Notes under the pieces: model-generated
Told to the model about the DNA's origin: nothing
Databases searched by the model: none
The model's input: only the letters and a program-made list of their open reading frames with translations
Shown: positions 33,739 through 42,649 of the stretch, one piece after another
How positions within the stretch are numbered: the first letter of the stretch is position 1
Layout of the letters: each line of letters opens with the position of its first letter
Position numbers and translations under genes: made by a program
Assembly: GCF_002101585.1 (NCBI RefSeq)
Contig: NZ_LQOT01000073.1
Coordinates: 78,224-142,223, forward strand
Direction of reading: 5' to 3'
Length of the DNA: 64,000 bases
From: Mycolicibacter engbaekii
GTDB taxonomy: Bacteria; Actinomycetota; Actinomycetes; Mycobacteriales; Mycobacteriaceae

Positions 33739-35346
33739 GTGAGCGTTGTGAACGGCAGTCCCACCTCCTTGCTGCTCGGCGGGCGGATCCACAGTCCGAG
33801 TCACCCGGAGGCCACCGCGATGGCAGTCCGCGGCGACCTGGTGGTCTGGCTGGGCAGTGACGAGCTCGGCCGGGAACAGTTTCCGCAGGCCGAGGTGGTC
33901 GAACTCGACGGTGCATTGGTCACCCCGGCCTTCGTCGACAGCCACGTGCACCTCACCGAGACCGGGCTGTGCCATGTCGGGCTGGACCTTCGGCCGGCGA
34001 CCTCCGCGCAGCACTGCCTGCAACTGATCGCCGACTACGCCGCCGCCCATCCCGACGAGCCGATCCGCGGACACGGCTGGGACGAATCCGGCTGGCCGGA
34101 CGCCCAGGTCCCCGACACCGCCGCCATCGACGCCGCGGTGGGGGACCGGCCGGCCTACCTGTCGCGCGCCGACGTCCACTCGGCGCTGGCCTCCACCGCG
34201 TTGCGCAACCTGGTGCCATCGAGCTCGGCAGATCCGGCTGCGCCGCTGACCGGTGATGCCCACCACCGAGTCCGGGCCGCGGCGGGACGGTTGCTCACCG
34301 CCGTACAACGCACCGAAGCCCGGACGGCGGCGCTGGCTGCCGCCGCCGCGGCAGGGATCGTCGCGGTTCACGAGTGCGCCGGCCCGGACATCGGCGGCGC
34401 CGACGACTGGCGCGAGTTGCGAGCCGTGTGCGACAACGGCAGCGGCGTCGAAGTCATCGGCTACTGGGGCGAAGCGGTCAGCAGTGCCGATCAGGCGCGC
34501 GAGCTGATCGCCGACACCGGCGCCCACGGCCTCGGCGGCGACCTTTTCGTCGACGGCGCCCTGGGCTCGCACACCGCCTGGCTGCATGAGCCCTACGCCG
34601 ATGCCCCCGGCTGCACCGGGGTGCGCCATCTGGACGCCGACGCGGTCACCGCCCACCTGCGGGCCTGTACCGAAGCCGGCGTCACCGCCGGATTCCACGT
34701 CATCGGCGACGCCGCGGTGTCCTCGGTGGTGATCGCGCTGGAGCAGGTGGTGGACCAGTACGGCGTGGCCGCGGTCGCCCGATGCGGGCATCGGCTGGAG
34801 CACCTGGAGATGGTCAGCGCCGAGCAGGCCGCCAAGCTGGGCGCCTGGGGCGTGATCGCGAGCATGCAGCCGGCTTTCGACGCCCGCTGGGGCGGTGCGG
34901 ACGGCATGTACGCCCAGCGCCTGGGCGCCGAGCGAGCCGCCGGGCTGAACCCGTTCGCGCTGTTAGCATCCCAAGGCGTGCCCCTCGCGTTCGGTTCCGA
35001 CAGCCCGGTCACCGGCCTGGATCCCTGGGCCGCGGTGCGCGCCGCTGCGCACCATCGCACGCCGGGCAGCGCGATTTCGATGCGCGCGGCATTCGCCGCC
35101 TCGACTCGCGGTGGCTGGCGCGCCGCCGGGGTCAACGACGGCATCACCGGCACCCTGGTCCCCGGAGCGCCGGCCTCTTACGCGGTCTGGGAGACGGGCA
35201 GGCTGGCCGTGCAGGCGCCCCGCGACACCGTCCAGCGATGGTCGACCGATCCCCGCGCGCGGGTGCCCGCGCTGCCGGTGCTCGACGCCGGAGCCAGCCC
35301 CCGATGCCGTCGCACGGTCCACCGCGGGGTGGTTCTGTATGGCTGA
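33739..35346 (+). CDS. Metal-dependent amidohydrolase (YtcJ-like)
   Basis: 535 residues, amidohydrolase superfamily. A small beta-sandwich begins the chain; the TIM barrel carries the metal site TPAFVDSHVHLTETG, a HVIGDAA segment, RLEHLEM, and the late aspartate in LAFGSDSPV. YtcJ-type proteins hydrolyse formamide or amide bonds; substrate here unknown. GTG 33739 is the start. Its stop overlaps the lnt start (ATGGCTGA), so it leads the lnt-ppm1 operon, as in M. tuberculosis. Confidence 0.85.
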   Translation: MSVVNGSPTSLLLGGRIHSPSHPEATAMAVRGDLVVWLGSDELGREQFPQAEVVELDGALVTPAFVDSHVHLTETGLCHVGLDLRPATSAQHCLQLIADYAAAHPDEPIRGHGWDESGWPDAQVPDTAAIDAAVGDRPAYLSRADVHSALASTALRNLVPSSSADPAAPLTGDAHHRVRAAAGRLLTAVQRTEARTAALAAAAAAGIVAVHECAGPDIGGADDWRELRAVCDNGSGVEVIGYWGEAVSSADQARELIADTGAHGLGGDLFVDGALGSHTAWLHEPYADAPGCTGVRHLDADAVTAHLRACTEAGVTAGFHVIGDAAVSSVVIALEQVVDQYGVAAVARCGHRLEHLEMVSAEQAAKLGAWGVIASMQPAFDARWGGADGMYAQRLGAERAAGLNPFALLASQGVPLAFGSDSPVTGLDPWAAVRAAAHHRTPGSAISMRAAFAASTRGGWRAAGVNDGITGTLVPGAPASYAVWETGRLAVQAPRDTVQRWSTDPRARVPALPVLDAGASPRCRRTVHRGVVLYG

Positions 35347-37087
35347 CACCGACGACGAACAGACCGCATCGGCTCCCACCGCCGATCACGGTCATGGTGA
35401 ACCCGCCCGGACCGGACCGAACCGGGCCGAACGGCTGGCCCTCGCCGCCGCGGACCGCTGGGCGCAGCTGGCCGCCGCGGTGGGCGCCGGCATGCTGTTG
35501 CGCTCCAGCTTTCCTCCGCTGAACTGGTGGTGGGCCGCGATCCTGGCCTTCGCCACGCTGAGCTGGGTGCTGATCCGCCGGGAGACCACCGTCGCCGGTG
35601 GCTTCGGGTACGGGCTGCTGTGCGGCCTGGCCCTGTATCTGCCGCTGCTTCCCTGGGTGGGTGGGCTGGTCGGCTCGCTGCCCTGGCTGGTGCTGGCACT
35701 GACGTGTGCGCTGTTTCCCGCGCTGTTCGGTGCGGCGGCCGTCGTGGTGCGCTCCCTGCCCGGTTGGCCGATCTGGTTCGCGCTGCTGTGGGCCGCCCAG
35801 GAATGGGCGAAGTCGGTCTTCCCGTTCGGCGGATTCCCTTGGGGCGGAGTCGGATACGGCCAGACCGCTGGACCGTTGCTGCCCCTGGTCGCCCTCGGCG
35901 GGGTGCCCCTGCTGTCGACCGGCGTGGTGCTGCTCGGATGCGCCGGCACCGCGCTGACCATGGAGATCGTGCGGTGGGTGCGCAATCCACCGGCACCCGG
36001 TCGCGACCAGCGCCCGCCGGCGGTTCTGGTGCCCGGGCTGTGTATCTGTCTGGTGATGCTGACCGCTGTCGTGGTGTGGCCCGGGGTTCGTCGTTCCGGC
36101 GCCGGGGCCGGCGACGACCCGGCGATCACGGTGGCCGTCGTGCAGGGCAACGTGCCGCGGCTCGGGCTGGACTTCAACGCCCAGCGCCGCGAGGTGCTGG
36201 ACTACCACGTCCGCGAAACCCTGCGGCTGGCCGACGATGTCGCGGCCGGGCGCGCCCCGCAGCCGCTGTTCGTCATCTGGCCGGAGAACGCGTCGGACAT
36301 CGATCCGGTGACCAACAGCGACGCCGCCCAGCAGATCACCGCCGCCGCGCAGGCGATCGACGCCCCCATCCTGGTGGGCACCGTGCGCGCCGCTGCCGGC
36401 TGGAGCCCGCAGAACCCGGTCGCATCGAATTCGGTGCTGGTGTGGGATCCGCGCACCGGTCCGGGGGGGAGCCACGACAAGCGGATCGTCCAGCCGTTCG
36501 GGGAGTACCTGCCCTGGCGCGGGTTCTTCCGCCGGCTCTCCGGATACGCGGATCGGGCCGGGTATTTCGTTCCCGGCCACGGTGACGGGGTGGTGCATGT
36601 CGCCGGTGTCCCGGTCGGGGTCGCCACCTGTTGGGAGGTGATCTTCGATCGCGCGCCGCGTCAGTCGGTGCTCGCCGGTGCCCAGATGCTGGCTGTGCCC
36701 ACCAACAACGCCACCTTCGACGAGACGATGAGCGAACAACAACTGGCGTTCGCCCGGGTGCGTGCGGTCGAGCACAACCGCTATGTGGTGGTCGCCGGCA
36801 CCACCGGGATCAGCGCGGTGATCGCTCCCGACGGCCGGGAGCTGGCGCGCACCGCCTTCTTCGAGCCCGCCTATCTCGACGGCCACCTGCGCCTCAAGAC
36901 CGCGCTGACACCCGCGACCCGCTGGGGGCCGGTGCTGCAGTGGGTGCTCGTTGGCGCAGCCGTTGCTGCCCTGCTGGCCGGCATACGGCAAAATGGAAAC
37001 TTCATGCGCGATCGGTTTGCCCGACGCCATTTCAAGCGGGGCCGCACCGGCGCCGATGCGAAGGAACGGGAGGAGCGGCGCCGATGA
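35339..37087 (+). CDS. lnt: Apolipoprotein N-acyltransferase
   Basis: 582 residues: eight or so membrane helices, then a nitrilase-like domain outside the membrane. The Glu-Lys-Cys triad is E316 (IWPENASD), K381 (SHDKRIVQPFGEYLP) and C431 (ATCWEVIFD). It adds the third acyl chain to lipoproteins after Lgt and LspA. In M. tuberculosis this domain is fused to the mannosyltransferase as one protein (Rv2051c); here a four-base ATGA overlap separates them. A terminal basic tail of about 40 residues follows the last helix. Confidence 0.92.
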   Translation: MADTDDEQTASAPTADHGHGEPARTGPNRAERLALAAADRWAQLAAAVGAGMLLRSSFPPLNWWWAAILAFATLSWVLIRRETTVAGGFGYGLLCGLALYLPLLPWVGGLVGSLPWLVLALTCALFPALFGAAAVVVRSLPGWPIWFALLWAAQEWAKSVFPFGGFPWGGVGYGQTAGPLLPLVALGGVPLLSTGVVLLGCAGTALTMEIVRWVRNPPAPGRDQRPPAVLVPGLCICLVMLTAVVVWPGVRRSGAGAGDDPAITVAVVQGNVPRLGLDFNAQRREVLDYHVRETLRLADDVAAGRAPQPLFVIWPENASDIDPVTNSDAAQQITAAAQAIDAPILVGTVRAAAGWSPQNPVASNSVLVWDPRTGPGGSHDKRIVQPFGEYLPWRGFFRRLSGYADRAGYFVPGHGDGVVHVAGVPVGVATCWEVIFDRAPRQSVLAGAQMLAVPTNNATFDETMSEQQLAFARVRAVEHNRYVVVAGTTGISAVIAPDGRELARTAFFEPAYLDGHLRLKTALTPATRWGPVLQWVLVGAAVAALLAGIRQNGNFMRDRFARRHFKRGRTGADAKEREERRR

Positions 37088-37836
37088 ACGAGCGTCCCAG
37101 CCTGCACACGTTGGTGGTCATCCCCACCTATAACGAGTTGGAGAATCTGCCGATCATCCTGGATCGGCTACAGCAGGCGCGTCCCGATGTGCACATCCTG
37201 ATCGTCGACGACGGCAGTCCGGACGGTACCGGGCAGCTGGCCGATGAGCGGGCCGCCGCCGACCCCGCTCGCATCCACGTGATGCACCGGAGCTCCAAGG
37301 CGGGGCTGGGCGCGGCCTACCTCGCCGGGTTCGCCTGGGCGCTCGACCGCAACTACGAGGTGGTGGTCGAGATGGACGCCGACGGCAGTCATGCGCCCGA
37401 ACAGCTCTACCGGTTGCTCGACGCCATCGACGCGGGCGCTGATCTGGCCATCGGCTCGCGCTACGTCGACGGTGGCGCGGTGCGCAACTGGCCGGTGCGC
37501 CGGCTGGTGCTGTCCAAGACCGCCAACACCTATGCGCGTCTGCTGCTCGGCGTCGGGATCCACGACATCACCGCCGGATACCGGGCGTATCGCCGGTCGG
37601 TTTTGGAGAAGATCGGTCTGGACGCGGTCGAGTCCAAGGGGTATTGCTTCCAGGTCGACCTCACCTGGCGGGCCGTCAACAACGGCTTCACCATCACCGA
37701 AGTGCCGATCACGTTCACCGAGCGGGAGCTCGGCGTGTCGAAGATGAGCGGATCGAACATCCGCGAAGCGATGGTCAAGGTCGCCCAGTGGGGGATCGGC
37801 GGCCGGCTCAACCGGCTGCGGGGCGCCCGGGGCTAG
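37084..37836 (+). CDS. ppm1: Polyprenol-monophosphomannose synthase
   Basis: 250 residues, GT2-type glycosyltransferase. D42-D43 (LIVDDGSPDG) and the DXD pair D98-D100 (VEMDADGSH) bind the metal and GDP-mannose. A central ADLAIGSRYVDGG and terminal NIREAMVKVAQWG are family-specific. It loads mannose onto polyprenol phosphate for lipomannan and lipoarabinomannan synthesis; its membrane anchor is provided by the overlapping lnt product. Matches the C-terminal half of Rv2051c. Confidence 0.93.
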   Translation: MNERPSLHTLVVIPTYNELENLPIILDRLQQARPDVHILIVDDGSPDGTGQLADERAAADPARIHVMHRSSKAGLGAAYLAGFAWALDRNYEVVVEMDADGSHAPEQLYRLLDAIDAGADLAIGSRYVDGGAVRNWPVRRLVLSKTANTYARLLLGVGIHDITAGYRAYRRSVLEKIGLDAVESKGYCFQVDLTWRAVNNGFTITEVPITFTERELGVSKMSGSNIREAMVKVAQWGIGGRLNRLRGARG

Positions 37837-37869
37837 ATCGTCGCGGCAACCGGGGCTGCCGCGACGATC
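37836..37869. terminator. Bidirectional hairpin between ppm1 and rbpA
   Basis: A perfect 13-base inverted repeat (GATCGTCGCGGCA at 37836-37848, complement at 37857-37869) with an eight-base loop lies in the gap between two convergent genes. It has no T tract, as is normal for mycobacterial terminators, and could stop transcription from either side. Confidence 0.65.
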
Positions 37870-37879
37870 CGGGGCGGAC

Positions 37880-38215
37880 TCAGCCGCGCCGCTTCGTCTT
37901 GATCAGCTCGAGGCGCTCCTTGAGCAGCTCTTCGAGCTCTTCGACAGAGCGGCGCTCCAGCAGCATGTCCCAGTGGGTGCGCGGCGGCTTGACCTTCTTC
38001 GGCTCGGGCACATCGCCCTCGAGCAGTGTGCCTTCCAGGCCGTTGCGGCACATCCAGGTACCGGGGATCTCCGCGTCGTCGGCGAAGGGAACCTCGAACT
38101 CCTCACCGTTGTCGGTGCGGTAGCGCGCCATGCGACGCGGCGCCAGGTCGTGGTTGCGGTCGGTCTCGTAGCTCACGGCTCCCAGCCGACTGCCCCGCAG
38201 AACACGATCAGCCAT
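37880..38215 (-). CDS. rbpA: RNA polymerase-binding protein RbpA
   Basis: 111 residues, identical in length to M. tuberculosis RbpA. An N-terminal tail, a core domain (MARYRTDNGEEFEVPFADDAEIPGTWMCRNG with one cysteine), a basic linker (PEPKKVKPPRTHWDML), and a C-terminal sigma-interaction helix (ERRSVEELEELLKERLELI). It binds SigA/SigB-containing RNA polymerase and stabilises the open complex. Convergent with ppm1. Confidence 0.95.
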   Translation of the reverse strand: MADRVLRGSRLGAVSYETDRNHDLAPRRMARYRTDNGEEFEVPFADDAEIPGTWMCRNGLEGTLLEGDVPEPKKVKPPRTHWDMLLERRSVEELEELLKERLELIKTKRRG

Positions 38216-38357
38216 GACCCACTCTCCTTAAAACCTGTTCAGTGAAATATGCCTCAGGATTGCCAACGCGAGCGGACGCTGCGAAGTTCCCGGCGCACGT
38301 GGCGAGACCTCTCATGATACCGGGGGGATCGCCGCCGGCGGACTAAGGTGTTCAACC

Positions 38358-38696
38358 GTGCCTCGCAGTCCCCGCACCCAGCCGTGCCGATGGTGCGGTC
38401 GTGACGTGGGCGACGCGGGCATCGGGCGCCGTCGCCAATACTGCCGGCAGTCCTGCCGGCAGCGCGCTTACGAACAGCGCGCCTTGATCGCCAGCGGCAA
38501 GACCACCGCACTGGCACCTGATTCGGTGGTGCTCTCCGCCGACGAGGCGACGGCCCTGTCCGACCGGATCTACCAGGTCCGGTGCGCCGCTGAGGACATC
38601 GCGACCGCCCTGCGCGAAGACGCGCCCCGCGAGGAGCTGACCGAGCTGTGCGACACGCTGCTGCAGGCGGTCGACTCAGCGGACCGCTGGCGCTGA
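38358..38696 (+). CDS. Small zinc-ribbon-like conserved protein
   Basis: 112 residues. The first 40 residues have a CRWC and CRQSC cysteine pattern (likely a zinc site) in a basic context; the rest is helical. Corresponds to Rv2049c next to rbpA, though longer than the annotated 74 residues there. GTG 38358 is the start. Function unknown; nucleic acid binding is possible. In M. tuberculosis the large pks12 follows; it is absent here. Confidence 0.68.
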   Translation: MPRSPRTQPCRWCGRDVGDAGIGRRRQYCRQSCRQRAYEQRALIASGKTTALAPDSVVLSADEATALSDRIYQVRCAAEDIATALREDAPREELTELCDTLLQAVDSADRWR

Positions 38697-38699
38697 TCC

Positions 38700-39398
38700 T
38701 CAGCTGGCGCAGCTGAACAGCTTGCCGGCGTCGGCCGGCGGCGGCACCGACTGCAGGCAACCGAACGTGGTGATGCCCTCCGGGCTGATCAGTGCCGCCG
38801 CGCGGTGCGCATAGTTGACGCAGAACAGCCCTACCCGGTCGGCCCGGCAGCGGTAGTCCCCGAAGGACAGCGACGAGCCGTCGGGCAGCACGGCGCCGTT
38901 CCCGTGCACAAACCGTCCCGGATCGCCGTGGGCGGATCCGACCCGCAGCGTGTTGCCGCCGAAATCGACCCAGCCGCCCTTCCACTCGCCGTAGATGTCG
39001 TCGGGCTGCGGAGTCGGTGTCACCAGGTCCACCACACAGGACAACGCGCTGTCGGCGGAACTGGAATCGGTCATGCAGATGGTGTCGCGCCGCGGCGCGG
39101 CCGGCACCGTGAACGCGACATCGTCGATGAGGTCGGTCGTCTCGCCGTCGCGGGTGGCGGTGTGAAAGCTCGTGGCGTCGACCGGACGGGCGGTTTCGAT
39201 CCAGGTGATCACATCGGAGATCGAGGCGCCGGCCGCCGGCGGGCCCACCGGCTTGGCCGAGGTCGTCGTCGTAACAGCCGACGACGGAGCGGTGCTGGAT
39301 GTGGCCGGTGCAGACGACGTCGGCTCCGGTTCGTGCACGGTGGCCCCCGAACATCCGGCGGTCAACAGCAGTACGGCGATCAGCCCGCTACGACGCAT
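38700..39398 (-). CDS. lppI: Lipoprotein LppI
   Basis: 232 residues. Signal MRRSGLIAVLLLTAGC has a clear lipobox (LTAGC) for diacylation by Lgt. A Ser/Thr/Pro-rich linker (about residues 20-50) precedes a cysteine-containing C-terminal domain (five cysteines). Resembles Rv2046 (LppI), adjacent to lipT, in size and layout. Function unknown. Ends four bases after the zinc-ribbon gene's stop on the other strand. Confidence 0.8.
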   Translation of the reverse strand: MRRSGLIAVLLLTAGCSGATVHEPEPTSSAPATSSTAPSSAVTTTTSAKPVGPPAAGASISDVITWIETARPVDATSFHTATRDGETTDLIDDVAFTVPAAPRRDTICMTDSSSADSALSCVVDLVTPTPQPDDIYGEWKGGWVDFGGNTLRVGSAHGDPGRFVHGNGAVLPDGSSLSFGDYRCRADRVGLFCVNYAHRAAALISPEGITTFGCLQSVPPPADAGKLFSCAS

Positions 39399-39495
39399 GC
39401 CGTTAGGCTAACCGCCGAGCTTATGCGGTGGTCCAGCCTCACCTCTCCTTCGTCGAGGTTCGCTAACCACCGAGCTATTCGCTACCGTTCGCCTC

Positions 39496-41004
39496 ATGCA
39501 TAACCACCCTGTGCAGGCCAGCATCGCCACCGGAGTGGTGGAGGGTTTCGCCCGCGACGGAGTGCGCAGATGGCGGTCCATCCCGTATGCCCGCCCGCCG
39601 GTCGGTCCGCTGCGATTCCGGGCGCCACAGCCGGCCGAGCCGTGGTCGGGGGTTCGCCATTGTCACGGATTCACCTACTGCGCGCCGCAGCGCCGGCTGT
39701 ACACCGCGCTGGGGCCCGGCCGTTTCCAGCCGACCAGTGAGGACTGCCTGACGCTCAACGTGGTGGCTCCGGAGGACGGCGGCGACGGTCCGCTGCCGGT
39801 GATGTTCTTCATCCACGGTGGCGGCTACATCCTGGGCAGTTCGGCCACGCCGATCTATGACGGGGCGGCGCTGGCCCGGCGCGGCTGCGTCTACGTCTCG
39901 GCCAACTACCGCCTGGGTGCGCTCGGCTGCCTGGACCTGTCGTCGCTGTCGACCCCCGAGGTCACGGTGGACAGCAACCTCTACCTGCGTGACCTGGTGC
40001 TGGCGCTGCGCTGGGTCCGGCAGAACATCGCGACGTTCGGCGGCGACCCCGACAACGTCACCATCTTCGGGGAGAGCGCGGGCGCACACGCCGTCGCCAC
40101 GTTGCTGGCGGTTCCCTCGGCGCAGGGCCTGTTCGCCCGGGCCATCGCCGAAAGCCCGGCAGCGGGTCTGGTGCGCAACACCGAGATCGCCGCGGCGTTC
40201 GCCGAGCGATTCGCCGCGCTGCTGGGTGTCCGCCCGGGTGACGCCGCCCAGGCACTGCTGCGGGTGTCGCCGGCTGAGCTGCTGGACGCCCAGGACCGGC
40301 TGATCGATGAGGGTAACCGCGACATGCTGGGCGCGTTCCCCATAGGTCCGGTCTGTGGCGATGACGTGGTGCCGGTGGAACCGGTGGAGGCGATGCGGCA
40401 GGGGTCGGCGCACCGGGTTCCGCTCATCGTCGGCAGCAACGCCGAAGAAGGACGCCTGTTCACCCGGTTCCTGAAGATGCTGCCGGTCGACGAACCGACG
40501 GTCGAGGCAGTGCTGGCCGGGGCGGACGCCACAGTGCGCGAACGCATCATCGCCGCCTACCCGGACTACCCGAAGCGGTCGGCCTGCGTCCGGCTCGGCG
40601 GCGATTTCGCGTTCAACGCAGCGGTGTGGCAGATCGCCGAGGCCCACGGTGCTCATGCCCCCACCTACGTCTACCGCTACGACTACGCGCCGCGGATGCT
40701 GCGCTGGTCGGGTATGGGCGCCACGCACGCCACCGAGTTGTTCGCGGTGTTCGACATCTACCGCAGCGGAGGGTTCGGCCGGCTACTGACCGCCGGCGCG
40801 GACCGGCGCACCGCGGTTCAGGTCAGCAAGCAGGTGCAACGCCGCTGGGGCGCGTTCAGCCGGGAGGGGGTGCCCGGCGAGAACTGGCCGGCCTACTCCG
40901 CCGACGAGCGAGCCGTCATGGTGTTCGACCGCAGAACCCGGCTGGAATACGACCCGGCTCCGGAGCGCCGGAAGGCGTGGCAGGGATTCACCCTCGCCCA
41001 CTGA
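39496..41004 (+). CDS. lipT: Type B carboxylesterase
   Basis: 502 residues, the cholinesterase-like family. Motifs: SIPYARPPVGPLRFR near the start, EDCLTLNVV, FIHGGGY oxyanion hole, catalytic serine in FGESAGAHA, glutamate in SNAEEGRLF, and histidine in GATHATELFAVF. Matches Rv2045c (LipT) beside lppI and pncA. Hydrolyses short-chain esters; no signal peptide is obvious. Convergent with the RDD gene. Confidence 0.9.
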   Translation: MHNHPVQASIATGVVEGFARDGVRRWRSIPYARPPVGPLRFRAPQPAEPWSGVRHCHGFTYCAPQRRLYTALGPGRFQPTSEDCLTLNVVAPEDGGDGPLPVMFFIHGGGYILGSSATPIYDGAALARRGCVYVSANYRLGALGCLDLSSLSTPEVTVDSNLYLRDLVLALRWVRQNIATFGGDPDNVTIFGESAGAHAVATLLAVPSAQGLFARAIAESPAAGLVRNTEIAAAFAERFAALLGVRPGDAAQALLRVSPAELLDAQDRLIDEGNRDMLGAFPIGPVCGDDVVPVEPVEAMRQGSAHRVPLIVGSNAEEGRLFTRFLKMLPVDEPTVEAVLAGADATVRERIIAAYPDYPKRSACVRLGGDFAFNAAVWQIAEAHGAHAPTYVYRYDYAPRMLRWSGMGATHATELFAVFDIYRSGGFGRLLTAGADRRTAVQVSKQVQRRWGAFSREGVPGENWPAYSADERAVMVFDRRTRLEYDPAPERRKAWQGFTLAH

Positions 41005-41021
41005 GCTTCCGGGCAGGGAGT

Positions 41022-41615
41022 TCAGTCCCGGGTGACCCGGGTGCCGCCGGCCAGCTCGTCGTGCTTGCCCTGCTTGGTCGGACTGCCGCTGATGGTCACC
41101 GCGATCACGATGTAGGCGATGAATGCCAGCAGCGGACCGACATAGGGGACGACGGCCAGCAACGTGAACGAGTTGCGCAGGGCCGACTGGGCAGCCGTCG
41201 GCTTCGACACGCCGTCGGGTCCGCGTACGTGCAGGCCCAGCAGCCGCTTGGCCGGGGTGGCCCCCTGGGTGACCTCGAACAGCACAAAATAGCCGAACGT
41301 CAGCACCCCGGAGAACAGGCCGGTCACCATAAACGGGTAATCGTCGGAGAACACGAACACCGACAGGAAGAACGACACGATGCCCACCAGCATCCCGTCG
41401 AGGACGCGGGCCCAAAACCGTCTGATCAGGCCACCCGGTCGCTGCGCCGGACCGGGCGGGGGTCCCCAGGCCTGCGGCGGCGGGTAGCCGCCGGGCTGGC
41501 CGTAGCCGGGGCCGTAACCGGGCCCCTGCGGGCCGTAGCCGGGCCCCTGCGGGCCGTAACCAGGTCCGTTCGGGCCGTAACCGGGACCGTTGGGGCCGAA
41601 ATCGCCGGTTGTCAT
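41022..41615 (-). CDS. RDD-family membrane protein
   Basis: 197 residues. The first 65 are repeats of GPNGPGYGPQ units (Gly/Pro/Tyr-rich), followed by the RDD domain: RFWARVLDGMLVGIVSFF (the R and D residues), a second helix, QGATPAKRLLGLHVRG, and a third helix. Function unknown; some RDD proteins are ion exchangers. The ATG at 41615, with AGGAGC upstream, replaces a longer start. Confidence 0.8.
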   Translation of the reverse strand: MTTGDFGPNGPGYGPNGPGYGPQGPGYGPQGPGYGPGYGQPGGYPPPQAWGPPPGPAQRPGGLIRRFWARVLDGMLVGIVSFFLSVFVFSDDYPFMVTGLFSGVLTFGYFVLFEVTQGATPAKRLLGLHVRGPDGVSKPTAAQSALRNSFTLLAVVPYVGPLLAFIAYIVIAVTISGSPTKQGKHDELAGGTRVTRD

Positions 41616-41701
41616 CAGATCCGCTCCTGACCACGTTGGTGTTCGCCAATGTACCGTGACGCGCACAGGCTCGATCGGTTTCTGCGGAGGGCGAAACGGC
41701 G

Positions 41702-42649
41702 ATGTACCGGATCGCGGTGGTGCTCATCGTCGCAGCGCATCTTGTCTTTGTCGGCTACGTCGTCCTCGGCGGTTTCCTCGCCCTGCGCCGGCCCCGCACC
41801 CTGTGGCTGCACGGTGTGGCGGTCGCCTGGGCGGCGCTGATCGTCGCCGGCACCCCCGCCGGCGTGGAATGCCCGCTGACCTGGCTGGAGCGCCGTGCTC
41901 GTGCCGCCGCCGGCATGTCCGCGCTGCCGCCGGACGGCTTCATCGCCCACTACCTGACCGGCGTGCTCTACCCGCCCGGCTGGATCACCGGAATCGACGT
42001 CGCGGTGCTCGGCACGGTCCTGGGCTCCTGGGTGCTGTGCGGACGAGAGCTGCGGCGCCGCCGGCGATACTGTGGACGCATGCGGGCGCTGGTGATCGTC
42101 GACGTGCAGAACGATTTCTGCGCCAACGGGGCACTGCCGGTGCCCGGAGCCGACGCGGTCGCCGATGCCATCAGCCACTACCTGCACACCCCGAGCGGCC
42201 GGACCCGTTACGCCCACGTGGTGGCCACCCAGGACTGGCACATCGATCCCGGGCCGCACTTCTCCGCGCATCCGGACTACCAGGACTCCTGGCCGCCACA
42301 CTGCGTCGCGGGAAGTCCCGGCGCAGCCCTGCACCCCGCCCTGAGCACCGCCGGTATCGAGGCGGTGTTCCAAAAGGGTTCCTACAGCGCGGGTTACAGC
42401 GGCTTCGAGGGTGTCGACGTGCATGGCTGTTCGCTGGGCGACTGGTTGCGCGACCACGGTGTGGACAGTGTCGAGCTGGTCGGCGTCGCCACCGATCACT
42501 GTGTGCGCCGCACCGCCGAAGATGCGATCCGGGAGCACTTCGCCACCGCGGTGCTGCCGCACCTGACCGCCGGGGTGACCCCCGATTCGACGGCCGCCGC
42601 CCTGACGGAGATGCGCAGCGCCGGTGTCGCTGTGTTGGAGGCGGCCTGA
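41702..42649 (+). CDS. DUF2784 membrane domain in one frame with PncA
   Basis: The frame from ATG 41702 is open through the whole of pncA: 315 codons. Residues 1-126 are a DUF2784 protein, with helices near 5-27, 34-50 and 97-113, cytoplasmic RRRRR after the last one, and one Cys each at 57 and 113. No stop codon separates it from M127, the natural PncA start. In M. tuberculosis, Rv2044c and pncA are, as I recall, separate genes with a stop and gap between them. The product may be a true fusion, or PncA may start internally. Confidence 0.65.
   Translation: MYRIAVVLIVAAHLVFVGYVVLGGFLALRRPRTLWLHGVAVAWAALIVAGTPAGVECPLTWLERRARAAAGMSALPPDGFIAHYLTGVLYPPGWITGIDVAVLGTVLGSWVLCGRELRRRRRYCGRMRALVIVDVQNDFCANGALPVPGADAVADAISHYLHTPSGRTRYAHVVATQDWHIDPGPHFSAHPDYQDSWPPHCVAGSPGAALHPALSTAGIEAVFQKGSYSAGYSGFEGVDVHGCSLGDWLRDHGVDSVELVGVATDHCVRRTAEDAIREHFATAVLPHLTAGVTPDSTAAALTEMRSAGVAVLEAA
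42080..42649 (+). CDS. pncA: Nicotinamidase/pyrazinamidase
   Basis: 189 residues from ATG 42080. Hydrolyses nicotinamide to nicotinate for NAD salvage and activates pyrazinamide. Catalytic D8, K99 and C141, and metal ligands D52, H54, H60 and H74 are all present, each shifted by zero or three residues from the M. tuberculosis enzyme; the histidine lost in M. bovis (H57) is intact as H60. It lies in frame after the DUF2784 domain with only a weak ribosome site (TGTGGACGC), so it may also be made as a fusion. Stop overlaps the next start. Confidence 0.9.
   Translation: MRALVIVDVQNDFCANGALPVPGADAVADAISHYLHTPSGRTRYAHVVATQDWHIDPGPHFSAHPDYQDSWPPHCVAGSPGAALHPALSTAGIEAVFQKGSYSAGYSGFEGVDVHGCSLGDWLRDHGVDSVELVGVATDHCVRRTAEDAIREHFATAVLPHLTAGVTPDSTAAALTEMRSAGVAVLEAA

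Noticed and set aside
35144..37030. Open frame of 628 codons on the minus strand
   Set aside because: Antisense to lnt; no domain, low-complexity Gln/His/Arg/Pro composition.
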